A DNA stretch of 64,000 bases, from NCBI RefSeq assembly GCF_034702125.1, contig NC_085869.1:16753044-16817043 (forward strand). The letters run 5' to 3'. Within the stretch, counting starts at the first letter, position 1. Each line of letters opens with the position of its first letter. Below are positions 1 through 12,335 of the stretch, one piece after another. This stretch comes from Engraulis encrasicolus (Eukaryota; Chordata; Actinopteri; Clupeiformes; Engraulidae). Below the pieces are notes generated by a model. It was not told where the DNA came from and did no database searches. It saw only the letters and a program-made list of their open reading frames with translations. The position numbers and the translations under genes were made by a program.

Positions 1-588
1 AAGGGATATGCAAGGACGCAGTTAGCATAACAACTGACAAGTTATTCTCCTTGGGAGCATGGAGCGTTCCACAGAAAAGCGTTCCAACGTCTTTTTTTTT
101 TACTGATGACTGAATTGAGCTGAGCATCTCTTGAACGATTGTGTCATCATCTTCTTTATCTGCCTCAGTGTGTCCCAAGTCTCTCTTCTTCTCATGACAC
201 TTTTTTCCACAAAAAAATATGAGCTGTTGAATTTCAATGTGCGGCTTTTTGTATGGCTACTGTAGTGATAAGGTCAGTGGGTAATTTAACATGATTTTGT
301 TTTTTTTTTGTTTTTGTTTTTTTTTACCATTTTTGACGAGTGTTTTACTCTATACATGAATTTCCATGTACCTGTAAACTAAATGTGTCTTATGGATACA
401 AACGATGAAATGCTACATTTTTGCTGTTTTGGTTTTTGTTCTGTTTTGTGTTGGTTGTTGTGTAGCAGAGTACTTCCCCTCCATGCTTGTTTTAAAAGCG
501 TGTTGCTAATGGATGCCCCCCGTTCTGGTCCACTTTTCTCTCAAGTGGGCGGGCGTGCAAAAAGCCTGTTGCACCTGCGACTGTGAAG
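1..588. other. AT-rich intergenic DNA, nothing recognised
   Basis: Runs of T and no reading frame with protein-like composition. Confidence 0.6.
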
Positions 589-939
589 CAGGGCTGGACT
601 GGCCACCTGGCATAATGGGAATTTCCCGGTGGGCCCCGCACCCTTGTAGGCCCCTATTTTCAGAAATGTAAAAAAAAAAAAAAAAAAATCTGAAAATAGG
701 GCCCCTCGAGGGTGCGAGGCCCACCAGTCAGTCAATTCTGTGGTGCATTTCTCAAAAACGTAGTTGTTAGCAGTTAGCAACTTAGGTAGTTGTCAATGGG
801 AAATTGCATTGCAACCAACAAAGTAGCTAACATAGTTAGCAACTTGGCTTTCCATAAATGCACCCCTGCACTGCTAATTATGAGGGGCCCCTTGAAGCCA
901 AAAGTGCCCGGGCCCTATTTCTCCCTCAGTCCAGCCCTG
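589..939. mobile_element. hAT-like MITE, family A (CAGGGCTGGACTGG ends), copy 1
   Basis: Starts CAGGGCTGGACTGGCC and ends CAGTCCAGCCCTG, with flanking 8-mers CTGTGAAG and TTGTGGAG (6 of 8 the same), fitting an 8-bp hAT target duplication. Near its left part is a hairpin, CCCTATTTTCAGAAATG, A-run, CTGAAAATAGGG. Confidence 0.8.
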
Positions 940-1945
940 TTGTGGAGTTATGTGAAAAGCACAGCACTGCACTGACTAGTAGGAGGCTACCACTGCATCT
1001 GACGCCACGAGGAGGCGAGGAGAAGGCTTTTGCCAATGTTTTCACTGTGGAAGCAGCTGGCACTCAAAGCACATAATTACTTTTCTAGGCAAACAGCCAC
1101 ATTGCCCAGCCTCGCTATGGCAAAACGGCGAGATTGTTTTAAAAGGCTGCTCTCCGAAACCACTCTGCCTAGTGGAAGAGGCGAGCCAATGTTTTAAAGG
1201 CCTGGGTGTACTATATACTAGGCACCTACCCCCCCCCCCCCCCCCAAACACCTACACATGTCGTGTAACACTGTCAGCTTTTACTTACAACAAACCAAAC
1301 AAGATCAAGCACAAAGGTTTAAATCTTAAAAGCACAGGCTGCATTTTGAATAGTCTGACATGTGGCATTGATACTACAGAATTTTCCCTTGAACTGACTC
1401 AAAATATAGAATAGAGCACAGAAGAAAAAAAAAAACGGGCGCCCATGTAATCTCTGTAATCACATGGCAATCTCATTGGGATTGGTGTCAACCCACCACA
1501 GTAGATTGTGGAAACTGCTGGCGGGTTTATCACTTAACGCTGCAACGTGGGGATTCACAGAGATTATGGCCCCATTGGAAAATCAAAAGCACAGAGATTA
1601 GAGAGACCATTCCCATCACACTCTAGGACTAGGACTGGGCCATGAGAAAAGATAGCACATGGAGAGGAAGGAACCCCATTTCCCTTTCCCCCTCACTAAT
1701 CCATTTGGAAATCTTTCTGTCCAAGAAAATATCAGCCGTGAGTGATGATTGATCCTACCCCTCTCTCCAGGGACAGAGATGGTGACTTCCCGTGTGGAAC
1801 TGATTGCCTAGTAGTCTATTCTTTATGATCATTAGGGTTATCAGCGCCAGTTTAAGCACAACCACCTTGGGCCCCTGAGAGAATGTGGTGGTAATGGTTC
1901 AGCAAGTGAACCCAGGTGGAGAGAGGTGAAGAAAGACATATAAAT
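940..1945. other. Intergenic DNA, no gene seen
   Basis: Holds a poly-C run near 1228-1246 and an A-run near 1425. No conserved exon or repeat family recognised. Confidence 0.55.
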
Positions 1946-2251
1946 GTGTGCATTCCAATATACAACCTTGCGTCCTCCACTTGGGCTTGCGGCCTCACGT
2001 TTGGCTGATGCCTCGCCTCCGTGGAGAAAACAATTAAATTTCTCCTCTGTCAGCTTAGCCAAAACTATTTTTGGGGGACTATTCTTCATTTACCATCCTG
2101 TTTGAAAATGAGAAAATTACTTTACAATTGAGCTTTTGTGAGATATTGAAATATGATGCTGTTGTCAGTGATGTCATCACGACATATTACTTCCTAGTAC
2201 GAGGCCACAAGCAGAAGTGGAGGACGCAAGGTCGCATATTGGAACGCACAC
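1946..2251. mobile_element. MITE family C (GTGTGCGTTCCAATATG ends), copy 1
   Basis: Inverted ends of about 55 bases: GTGTGCATTCCAATATAC and CGCATATTGGAACGCACAC, each followed inward by TCCTCCACTTG and GCTTGCGGCCTC or their reverse. 306 bases. Confidence 0.85.
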
Positions 2252-3452
2252 AATGAGTCCCCATGAAGGAGATTTCTGGTGCATCATGGTCCTTGGTTAT
2301 GGCTGTGCCCAGGGCCACCGCTTGGCATAAGTAGAGTAAGCAGAGTGCTTAGGGCCTCAACCACTTTGCCCCCAAAATTGGGGCCTCCTTAATTGAGATT
2401 GACTGAAAAACGTACTATTATTTAATTATGAGGGGGTCCTACTAACCAGTTATGCTTAGGGCCTCCAAAACCTTGGCTGCGTCCCTGGCTTTGCCCCATG
2501 TTCAGACGTCACAGCTTTTATTATCAATCTCTGGTGCTGCCCCCCTATGGCCTTTATTGGTGGGATTGCAGGTTAACCATTTCAAGAAAATGTACTATTG
2601 TGACATCACTTTGGGGGTTCCGCAGGCTCATAGGAGTTTATGTAGAACCTTAGAATCCTGGGGGAGTTCCCCCAACGTGATGTCATACCTGCAACCCCAC
2701 CTTTAACTATGATAAGGGAACACATACAGTACAGTGCAGTGGTGTATGGTTGTGAAAGGATGGTGTACAGTTGTGTGTCCCCCCCCCCCTTGCTTGTCTT
2801 TTTGTTTGAAAGGCAAGGCGTTTTGAATCATGTTTGAATCATGTGAAAATAGGAGGGCATTGTGGCTGGCTGGACAAGACAAGAAGCACAAATCCATTTT
2901 CATGTTGGAAATGCAACTGTCTTTTGACTCTGAGGGTGTGTGGAGTGGTGAACAGAAGTGAGCAGCTGTTCTCCATCTGGGCGGGCGTCACTGTTCTCTG
3001 TTGCTCCCATGGATTTGAATTCAGTGCGAGTTGTTTACCGTTCGTGACAAGAACGTGTATACCTCTGAATGGTGAAAAGATGGTTTTGTTACAGTTTCAT
3101 CAAGCATGGAAAATTATGCAGAATTTTAAAAAGAGGAGTTTTACATTGATATGTTGGTAAAAGAAGTATAAATATATAGATATATATGAAATATTGTGAA
3201 TACATATTTATGGGTCATTGGTAAGGAGTTTAGATACTGAGGAATATTTCCTCTTCTCTTGGTAACATGCATTGGATTCATTTTACATTTTGTCTTGTAT
3301 TAACTTACATGTTGTTTGTTTGGTTTTTCATGTCAAGTGCATTTAAGCAATAAATGCCTTTGTTTTGAAAGAAACAACTTGCTTGTCTTGGCTTTTGTAG
3401 TAATTATTTTATTGCCAATTGAAAAGAACGACTCAACTTTCAGTCCAAGGCC
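2252..3452. other. Intergenic DNA, no gene seen
   Basis: AATAAA at 3349-3354 after AT-rich sequence could mark the 3' end of a transcript from further left, but no exon supports this. Confidence 0.4.
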
Positions 3453-3612
3453 CTGCCGTAGACCTGATGGTAGGGCACTGGGTTACTGCGCTGGCAACCC
3501 GAGTTCAATTCCGACTCGGGTCATTTGCCGAGCCTTCCCCATACCTCTCTCCCCACTCATTTCCTGTCTCTCCTCCAATGTCCTGTCAAAAATAAAGGTA
3601 AAAACGTGCTTG
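3453..3612 (+). mobile_element. tRNA-derived SINE, family 2
   Basis: GATGGTAGGGCACTGGG, box B-like GAGTTCAATTCC and tail CACTCATTTCCTGTCTC to AATAAAGG. Confidence 0.8.
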
Positions 3613-4136
3613 AAAAGATATATATACATATATATACATTTGTATATTGAAAAAAAACCTTGTCAGTCCAGTAGAACCTCAACTCATGATTTCGCCCCTC
3701 AGCTGGATCAGACAGACTCTATTTTTGTATAGTTTATTTGGCAGGGACAACACAGTTTACATTATTACAAACATGACAAGACAAGGCCATGACAGAACTT
3801 GTAAATGTGAATAAGGTTATAGCCAGATGCTAATTTGCATAGTACCTGATCAGGCTACCTATTCTAATAAATCATCACACAGGCTAATACATAGAAATAT
3901 ACAATTACATGTGATCTTAAAACATGCTTCCTATGAATAGTGTCCAATTTTCACCCCCAGATTGCCCTTGGCGTCACACAATCCCAGTTCTGCGCCTGGC
4001 CATTGCCATTGGCCCTGGCCGTGGGACATGATGGCTGCATTGGGGAGTCAGCCTTAATCGGCTTTAGAGAGGCTGTGTGCCAGTATTGGCTAAAACGCCC
4101 CCCTCTGCCCAACATCCACACACCAGGAAGCCGACA

Positions 4137-4145
4137 GGGGGGAGG

Positions 4146-4192
<47 letters not shown>

Positions 4193-4198
4193 GGGGGG
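4137..4198. repeat. Poly-G tract (over 50 G)
   Basis: Almost uninterrupted G run. Length is probably unreliable in the assembly. Confidence 0.95.
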
Positions 4199-4315
4199 GC
4201 GTGGGGGGCCCTAGAATTGGGTCTTCATTACATTATTAGTATGGGGGTGGGGCCTTTACAATGACTTTGCCCTGGGCCCAGCCAAAGCTGTAAGCACCCC
4301 TGTCCAGTGTCCACA
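4195..4315 (-). mobile_element. Repeat family D, copy 1
   Basis: GGGCCCTAGAATTGGGTC to CCCAGCCAAAGCTGT; same family as 49040-49180, 53360-53505 and 62740-62855. Ends unknown. Confidence 0.6.
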
Positions 4316-5635
4316 CAGCTTTCCTCTCTCTGATGGTGACACAGACTCACCTTGGAGGCTATTGGGTGATCACACCTTTATTTTTTGGGGGTTGTTTTTT
4401 TTTCCATCTTGGGCATAGGGCATAGGGTATAGGGCACATGGCTTTTTGTAATTGGTAATATCAGATCCTCTGACAGGGGAGGGGGGGGTTCCACATAAAT
4501 GACAGACCAATTTCCTTTGCCAAACATTGCTGTGCTGCAGCGGAGTCACTCCTCTCCAGAAGGCTGTCAACCACGGACAATCTAAATGCAAATGCCAGTG
4601 ATTATTTCCAGGGTCTCTGTCAGCTTGAGAAGTTATTTGGAAGAGAAAAGGTGTGCGCCAGTCGGTGGTTTGTTTAAAATTCTTCGCAGGATGCTGGCAG
4701 CGCTGCTCACTGTTCGTCGGGGACAAACCGTAAACCCTGCCTCTGCCTGCTCTTCTCCATGGTCTACTCTGGGGAAATTGTACAAGCAATACACTACACG
4801 ATGAAGTTAATTCAGCATTTGTTTTCTCTGAGAGAATATAGCAGGTCAAACACTTCCTTCGCATTCATTCTCTCAGGCTACAGAAATGACTTACTCTGTC
4901 ACGGTGAGGGAGTCTCCAATGTCTATCCTCCTCCTGAGGACAGTACGCTGCTAGTGGATAGGCTATTGATTGAAATTTCAGGGTGTCTCTCTGAGACTCC
5001 CCAATACATTTTTTGGCACGTGTTCACAACAATCTCCCCGTTTGTGACAAAATCACAAATAAATAGCACTGTGTCTGTCCAGTGTACTTAGCCTATCATA
5101 ACCAAACTGGTTCCTCTCCAGATTTAGGTATTTCTCATGTTTTGCTTTCATTCAGGATGAGAAATGAATGGAACATACTACTGGGAAAAAAAAATATGGG
5201 CGTTTCAGTTATTCAGGACACCATTCAGCAATGTCAGCAATGCCGTATACTCCTATTTAAAGTGCATTGACTTGGGCCCTACACACAAAGTGTACCTAAG
5301 GGGAATATATAGATAATCACATAATCACATAATCACATTTAGATCACTACACAAACATGCCATGACATTTATCATTACATTCACTTCCTACACAATCAGA
5401 TAGCCTACTCTCTCTTGCTTGTTACCTTGGCAACTAGTCTTGAGCAGTGATGTGTCTTCATCTAGATTCTGCTTTCTTTGTCATTTTAACATACCATTGA
5501 TGTGTAATCAGAAGAAAGGCATAATACCAAAAATAAACCAGTTACTCATCCACTTAAAAAAAACATCTTGCTTAATAGAGTTTTTATGTTTAATGTAGGT
5601 CAAGTTTTTCATCATGCTGTTTTTTAATGCATTGG

Positions 5636-5648
5636 TGCCCTCTAGTGG
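5636..5648 (-). promoter_or_regulatory. CTCF-like core motif
   Basis: TGCCCTCTAGTGG is a full match to the vertebrate CTCF core in reverse. One such motif is expected by chance now and then, so this is a candidate only. Confidence 0.3.
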
Positions 5649-5935
5649 TGCTTTTGCAGATGGTCGATAGGTTGAAATATCAAGCCCCTAACTGTGCTTT
5701 TGCTATAAGATACAGTGGTACGCCAAAGAGGGAATATACTTTAAATGCTTGATGATTTCTCTTCAATTATTTTTTGTAGGCCGACAATTATATCGCCTAT
5801 GAAATAAACTAAGCACTACAAGAATCATGCTGCATTCCAAAAACTGTGAAAAGCACTTTAAAAAGTGAGGGGTGGAGCCATCCTCTAAATAAACTTTGGC
5901 ATGCCAAGGTTTGTGATGCTGACAAAATAGTGACA

Positions 5936-5936
<1 letters not shown>

Positions 5937-5978
<42 letters not shown>

Positions 5979-5981
5979 ATA
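5937..5981. repeat. AAAT microsatellite
   Basis: About eleven ATAA units. Confidence 0.95.
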
Positions 5982-6270
5982 TGGACTTAAAAATTGACTT
6001 TTCTGAAATTGGTTTGCATCTGAAGTCTGCTGTCGTTGCTTATACAACACCCATTACACGGATTTTCAGTGCATCTCACATTCCCTTCTCTCTGACCGTA
6101 CACACCACACAGTGTGACCAGTCTAGTTGCTTTATTGTACTGTACTGGATTGTATCTTATCCTGATTGCAGGTAGAAGACTTGAGTTCAACTGAACTGGC
6201 ACACTTTTTTAATAGATAACTTTGGGGCGTTTTCACCTTTTTTAAGTACAGGACAGTTGAGAGAGACAAG

Positions 6271-6551
6271 GGGTGCATTCCAATATGCAGACTCACTTCC
6301 TCCACTTGTGCTTGTGGCCTCGTGTTTTGCTGATGCCCCGCCTCCGTGGAGAAAACTGTCAGCCTAGCCACAACAATTTTTGGGGCACTATTTTTCGTTC
6401 ACCATCCAGTTTGCAAATGAGAAAATGACTTAACAATTGAGCTTTTGCGAGATATTGACATACAATGCTGTTGTCATCATGAGGTATTACTTCATGGTAC
6501 AAGACGACAAGCACAAGTGGAGGATGCAAGTCTGCATATTGGAATGCACAC
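6271..6551. mobile_element. MITE family C, copy 2
   Basis: Same inverted ends and body as the copy at 1946; slightly shorter by an internal deletion near the right arm. Confidence 0.83.
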
Positions 6552-6629
6552 AAGAGATTATGGTATGGCATCTTAGCTCACTGAGCCACTACAGTACGCC
6601 CCCAACTGGCACACCTATAATGCTGCTGT

Positions 6630-7100
6630 GTTACAGCCTGGCCAAAAAAAAATTCCACCAAAAAAAATGGTCACACACAAACTAATATGTTGTTGGACTG
6701 CCTTTAGCTTCGAATGATTTGCTACGTTTAAATGAGACATTTAATTCGGAATTAAATCACCCATACCAGACAGTCATACATGTCTTTATGGATCTCGCTT
6801 TGTGCACTTGTGCACGGTTATTTTGAAAGAGGAAGGGGCCCTCTCCAAACTGTACCACAAGGCTGGGAGCATGGAATTGTCCACAATGTTTTGGAATCCT
6901 GAAACATTCAAAGTTCCTTTCACTGGAACTAGGGGCCCAACTCCTGAAAAACATCTCCACACCATACATCCTCCTCCACCAAATTTCACACTTGGCACAA
7001 TGCAGTCCAGAATATACCATTCTCCTTGCAACCTCCACACTCAGACTTGTCCATCAGATGTCCTGATGGCGTGATTCATTACTCCAGAGACCTCTAGCTC
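6630..7100 (-). mobile_element. Degraded Tc1-like transposon with transposase fragment
   Basis: The left end CCTGGCCAAAAAAAA followed by AATATGTTGTTGGACTGCC is a known Tc1-type end in fish. On the minus strand, 6786-7040 encodes VPSVKFGGGGCMVWRCFSG and NMLPALW-like pieces as in Tc1 transposases. No opposite end is seen and the frame is truncated. Confidence 0.65.
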
Positions 7101-7187
7101 CACCTAGGGATGCTCCTGGTGAGTACAGCCTGGTGCAGTCAGTCAGGCTTTTTGAAAACCAGTGTGCTATCATTAGCCAGGTAGACT

Positions 7188-7355
7188 CAGAGGCGCATCT
7201 TGCCACCAGGCTAGGCAGGCAGCCGCTTGGGGCCCCCAAGCCCCTAGATAGTGAATAACAGCCCATACTGTACTACAGTAATGGTGATTTTGGTTCAAAT
7301 GTTCATTCTTTTACATTTTCGCTTGGGGCCCCACCTGACTCTAGAATCGCCTCTG
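7188..7355. mobile_element. hAT-like MITE (CAGAGGCG ends)
   Basis: CAGAGGCGCATCTTGCC to AGAATCGCCTCTG with perfect 8-bp duplication GGTAGACT. 168 bases. Confidence 0.88.
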
Positions 7356-7381
7356 GGTAGACTAACTGCTCATGCAAGTGT

Positions 7382-7515
7382 TTTCAGGGCACTGGGCTAC
7401 TATGCCGGCAACCTGGGTTTGAGTCCGGCCCAGGTTCTTTGTTCATCCCTCCCCGTCTTTCTTTCCCCACTCACTTCCTGTCTATCTTCCACTGTCCTAT
7501 CATAACATAAAAGTC
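7382..7515 (+). mobile_element. tRNA-derived SINE, family 2
   Basis: GGGCACTGGGCTACTATG, GGGTTTGAGTCCGG, then CACTCACTTCCTGTC tail. Tail-only fragments of this family are at about 12355-12425 and 34940-35012. Confidence 0.75.
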
Positions 7516-7590
7516 TAAAAAAAAAGTGCTTTCAGGAGTTTCTGGCTGTGCTGTACGGAGAATAGTATTATTTTTTTAAATCTCCTTAAA

Positions 7591-7820
7591 AAAACTCCAA
7601 CTCCCATTGTTCACCGCACACTGCACACAACGAAATTGCATTTATGCTTCACCCGTGCACCCCCAAAGGCGCCCCAAGAGAGCAGTGCGGCGGTACGGTG
7701 CTCAGGGTACCTCAGTCATGGAGGAGGATGGGAGAGAGCAGCAACCTGGCGGGCCGGGAGTTGAACCGGCAACCTGTGGGATACAAGTCTGGGGCCCTAA
7801 CCACTTACCCATGACTGCCC
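7591..7820 (-). mobile_element. tRNA-derived SINE, family 1, minus strand
   Basis: Reverse copy; ends with TTACCCATGACTGCCC (the head). Shorter in the middle than the full copies. Confidence 0.82.
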
Positions 7821-8080
7821 ACGGAGGTGTTGAAGTTTTTAGATGATTGTAATTTCTGACACACAGTTAATTCATTAATGTCTGGTCATGCCAATAACTG
7901 TTATGCAGTTACCCAGGCAATTAGGCTATAAAATTACCTCTGTACTACAGTTGAAAGGATACAAATCATCACACATGATCGCTCACCAGCATGTTCTCTG
8001 TTTGCTGATTGGTCAGCCAAGATGCTAGACTGAGGAATCAGCATGGTCAATCGAAGCACAGAGGGTCTCTCTAAATGTAA

Positions 8081-8393
8081 TTAACCCATTTAAGCCTAAG
8101 GCACCTGCAAAAAATGTCTGCTGAATACCTAAGCCTTTTTTGGGAACACGTGCCCTCAGCCTATAAAAACCTAAATATCGCAACCTCTGAAGCACTTAAA
8201 AACATGAAATAAGTTGCATTTAAAAGACAGGACTCTCATCTTGCATTAGAATGTGTTCATTCAGCTCTTACATACCCACATTCGTTATTTAAAAACCCCT
8301 GCAAATGTCAAGAGCCTGAATGCAGCATCTCGCTCCAGGTGACTACTGTAGGTCAATGCAGCGTATGCGCAGCATCAGCCTTAAATGGGTTAA
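8081..8393. mobile_element. TTAA-type MITE (TTAACCCATTTAAG ends)
   Basis: TTAACCCATTTAAGCC to CCTTAAATGGGTTAA, 313 bases. Part of its body recurs in reverse around 18900-19060. Confidence 0.82.
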
Positions 8394-8478
8394 GTGAAGT
8401 ACACGGGGCCTGGTTTACTTGACCATGATCCCATCAGATCATGCTGTGCAACATATGAAAGCATTGTTACAGCATATA

Positions 8479-10084
8479 CAGTTGTGCTCATATGTTTACA
8501 TACCCCAGCAGAATAAACGCTTTCTCTGCGATTTCTCACCAAATATGAAGGATTACACAAAACCTTTTTTTTCACTCATGGCTAGTGACTGGCTTAAGAT
8601 ATTTATTAGCAATATTCTGTGTTTACTCTTTCAAAAGCATGATCACAACCCAAACTACCCAAATGACCCTGTTCAAAACTTTACATACCCTAGTTTTTGA
8701 TGCTGAATATGGCCCTGTTTAACATCAGGGACCGCTCTAAATTGTTTGTGGTAGTTGTGGATAAGGCTCTTAATGTTCTCAGATGACAAAACAGCACATT
8801 CTTCCTGGCAGAATGGTTGTTTCCTATAATATCTTTGGGTGTCTTGCTGGAACCTCACATTTGAGGTTTCCCCTGAGTGGCTCAATGATGTTCAGATCAG
8901 GAGAGTGAGATGGTCGCTCAAAAACCTTCATTTTATTCTTTCTGAAGCTAATGACGGGTTGATTTGGCTTTCTGTGTCGAAATATTGTCATGTTGGCACC
9001 GTTGGAATTTCAATTCAGAAATGCAATATGAGGAGTTTGGTTGGAATCAAGCCAATGGGCAAGGGAATCATTGCATTGCAATGATCATTGCAAGGGAAAT
9101 TGTTCAGGAGGCATAGGACAACCAAAAAATAACTTCAGGTGAAATATAGGACAGCATGAAAAAATGTTGGCACTTGAGGAAAGATGGGCTGTTGGGGGTT
9201 GCCAGGAGAAAGCCATTACCACAAAAATGCAAACATGTTATTTTGCATATGATACACCAAATAGCACAGTGAGAAGCATCAAAATGCCTGTGACAAAGTC
9301 ATTTGGAAAAATGAGATCAATATGGAACTTTTTTAGGCCACTATTAACAGTACCATTTGGAGAACAGTCAATGGAGCCTATGATGAAAGTTACACCATAC
9401 CCTTCTGTGAAACATGGTCATGGACCACTGATTTCATGGGGACATTTGAGTTACAAATGCATTATACTTTTGATCCATACTCGCAGAATGATGAATACAT
9501 TGCCCTGTGAAAAATACTGGAGGAAACTTGACACACATCAGCCTTGAAACTGCACATGGTCCATTGTTTGGACATGCCAACATGACAATATTTCAACACA
9601 GAAAGCCAAATCACTAGCTTCAGAAAGAATAAAATGAAGTTTTTGAGCGACCGTCTCACTCTCCTGATCTCAACATCATTGAGCCATTCAGGGGAAACCT
9701 CAAATGTGAGGTTCCAGCAAGACACCCAAAAATATTATAGGAAACAACCATTCTGCCAGGAAGAATGTGCTGTTCTGTCATCTGAGAACATTAAGAGCCT
9801 TATCCACAACTACCACAAACAATTTAGAGCGGTCCCTGATGTTAAACAGGGCCATATTCAGCATTAGCAACTAGGGTATGTAAACTTTTGAACAGGGTAA
9901 TTTGGGTAGTTTGGGTTGTGATCATGCTTTTGAAAGAGTAAACACAGAATATTGCTAATAAATATCTTAAGCTAGTCACTAGCAATGAGTGAAAAAAAGG
10001 TTTTGTGTAATCCTTCATATTTTGTGAGAAATCGCGAAGAAAGCGTTTATTCTGCTGGGGTATGTAAACATATGAGCACAACTG
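8479..10084 (+). mobile_element. Tc1/mariner-like fold-back element
   Basis: Ends CAGTTGTGCTCATATG and CATATGAGCACAACTG flanked by TA on both sides (8477-8478, 10085-10086), the Tc1/mariner target. Inverted arms 8479-9000 and 9576-10084 are about 500 bases, far longer than normal Tc1 ends, because both arms contain the 3' end of a transposase gene. Confidence 0.88.
9164..9867 (+). pseudogene. Tc1-type transposase remnant
   Basis: Translations of the + strand in changing frames give pieces typical of the Tc1 transposase C-terminal half (frames with SVKHGHGPLISWG, then a DE-type tail with GETSNVRFQQDTQK and LIHNYHKQFRAV). Stops and frame changes show it is dead. The tail piece is repeated in reverse in the left arm (8673-8885). 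Confidence 0.65.
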
Positions 10085-10086
10085 TA

Positions 10087-11117
10087 TGCAGAGAGAGTAG
10101 AGAGAGAGAGGTTCATATCTCTATATACTTAAAGAATCTCTGATATACTGTATGCCTCTCCCAGGAGTGAGGGTGGCAAACTAGAGTAGGGTAACTTTAT
10201 TGATCCCCGAGGGGAAACTCAGGTGTCAAGTAGCTTACATAAATACACACAATGCCCACGTGGACATTTAAAGACACATAGTATAACACAGGTAATAGTC
10301 AGGGAGAGGAAAAATAAAAATTAAAAAAGAAATAAAAAGGCAATGTGCAAAAACATACTCTGTGTAGACAAATGTGCAAAAAACATACTCTGAGAGTTGA
10401 GGTAGACACGATAAAAATGACCAGAAATGAGTATTGCCAGATAAATCTATGATCTAGAATTGTGATGTAGAAGTAAGAGAAAAAAACAAACAAAAAAAAC
10501 ATGGTAATCAAGGTACAGTAGAACCATTGTAGAACATAGATTCTAGTAAGGTGCATGAAGACGATGGGTTAAATTATCATAAAGCAGGCAGACCCTTTAG
10601 GGCAATTTCTTTTAGTCACTGCATAAGCAACAATTTTGGACCAATTGTGAGGATTGTTTGAGTACAGCTGACTTGGGGGGTTGCTGTTGCCGTTGCCAAC
10701 CCATGGAAAGGTTTGGTACCATAACAAAACCTAGCCACAGGGCCTTGCCTTGTAAGAGGTTTACCACATGCCCAAGTAGACGAATTAAAGTAAATGACAC
10801 ATACCTGAGGAGACATTTCTCATCCAGCTGAACTGTATCCAGTTTGCAGCTGTTTGTAGTTTGTGGCAAGTCCACAAGACTGCCACAGCAAAAAAAAGAA
10901 GACCACACAATTTCATGGTACAGCAGTTCTTTGAACATAAAAACGCTACAGCAGCTATTGTCGGGGTACATATACTGCATACTTTTAGTGTTATACTTAG
11001 ACTGTAGTAAAGGCCTCACTGAATCACAGATTCAAAATAAGCCAGAGACAGACAGAATACGCCATTCATTGCATTAGTTTACATTACATTACACTTGGCT
11101 GACACATTTATCTAAAA
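10087..11117. other. Intergenic DNA with a LINE-like tail
   Basis: TTTATTGATCCCCGAGGGG near 10197 is a 3' tail common in fish LINE-type repeats. The rest is AT-rich with no gene. Confidence 0.45.
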
Positions 11118-11366
11118 AAGTGGTTCCCAAACTTTTTCTGCATGGGACCCCTTTTTTTGGACTTTGCGAAACATAGTTTTGCAAAATTGCTAAACTACAC
11201 ATACTGTACTTGTATTACCAACTACATGGAATATTGTTACTAACTATGTATAGAACGGTTGTTAAAGAATAGGCCTACTTTCAAGGCTTTATGCAAGCAG
11301 TCCCTTCTCTCTGCGACGCCCCCTCCACGCAGCGCCCGCTCCTGACCCCCATCTTGGGAACCACTG
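11118..11366. mobile_element. hAT-like MITE (AGTGGTTCCCAAAC ends)
   Basis: Left end AGTGGTTCCCAAACTTT, right end TTGGGAACCACTG; flanks ATCTAAAA and CTCTAAAG (6 of 8). Confidence 0.8.
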
Positions 11367-11684
11367 CTCTAAAGTGACTTACAGTTATTAAGGTAGGCTA
11401 CATAGCAGCATACATTTTAATCTCTGGAAAAATGTGGGGGTTAAGTGCTTTGATCAAGAGCAGGAATGAATACGGAGTTGATGAATGTATAGTCATGGAT
11501 GTACAGTATGTATAGGGGAATCGACACACTTCCCTTTGACTAGTATGGGATTTGAACTTCCTTGAACCCTTTGATCTTCAGTCATCAGGCCAGGTCATAG
11601 CTGCTCCTTCCCTATATTGTTTTATAATAATAATAACCTATAATATTTACACTGTAAACCTAGCTTCAAGTATGGCCTGTGTCA

Positions 11685-11968
11685 GGGGCAGTCATGGGTA
11701 AGCGGTTAGGGTGTTAAACTTGTAGCCTAAAGGTTGCCGGTTCGACTCCTGACCCGCCAGGTTGGGATTAACCAGTGCTCTCCCCCATCCTCCTCCGTGA
11801 CTGTGGTACCCTGAGCATGGTACCGTCCCATCGCACTAATCCCTTGGAGCGCCTTTGGGGGCTGCCCCCTTGCACGGGTGAGGCATAAAATGCAATGTCG
11901 TTGTGTGCAGTGTGCAGTGGACACTTGTGTGCTGTGTCACAATGACAATTGGAGTTTCCCAGTGGGCT
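11685..11968 (+). mobile_element. tRNA-derived SINE, family 1
   Basis: Head GGCAGTCATGGGTAAGCGG holds an RNA polymerase III box A (TGGGTAAGCGG) and GGTTCGACTCC a box B. The body CAGTGCTCTCCCCCATCCTC and tail ACAATGACAATTGGAG are shared by six copies in the window. Confidence 0.85.
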
Positions 11969-11999
11969 TCCGGCTTTTTTTCTTGGCATGTGCCATTTC

Positions 12000-12335
12000 T
12001 AGGAGTGCAAATAATCGATTAATTCATTAATCATTAGTTGATAGCTTTATCGATCGGCTTACGATTAATTGATAAGCAGCGTTTCCCCCCCGAAATCTCA
12101 ATGTTTCTAAAAAAAACCCTATTAAATCTAAAAATTTTAATTAAAAATTTAGATAAAATACCACATTTAAATTAATTCTATTTCAATTCTTTAATCCAAA
12201 GGTGATTTGAATATTCCCACTATTCACACCCCTCTTCACACACACTCTTCACATGCCCATTTTACCTGGGTCTCTTGTCAGTTGAATTGTCGATTAATTG
12301 AGTTTAATGTTTTTTAATCGATTAATGCATCCCTA
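12000..12335. mobile_element. hAT-like MITE with ATCGATTAAT-rich ends, copy 1
   Basis: TAGGAGTGCAAATAATCG to TAATGCATCCCTA, perfect 8-bp duplication GCCATTTC. Its body is the reverse complement of the copy at 33726-34075. Confidence 0.9.

Larger units (their letters stand above)
4316..6270. other. Intergenic DNA, no supported gene
   Basis: A 164-codon minus-strand frame (4370-4864) exists but lacks family resemblance. Apart from the AAAT repeat and a CTCF-like motif I see nothing. Confidence 0.5.

Noticed and set aside
4370..4864. 164-codon minus-strand frame near a GTGAGTC donor-like sequence
   Set aside because: No recognisable domain, no partner exons, and codon content like non-coding DNA.
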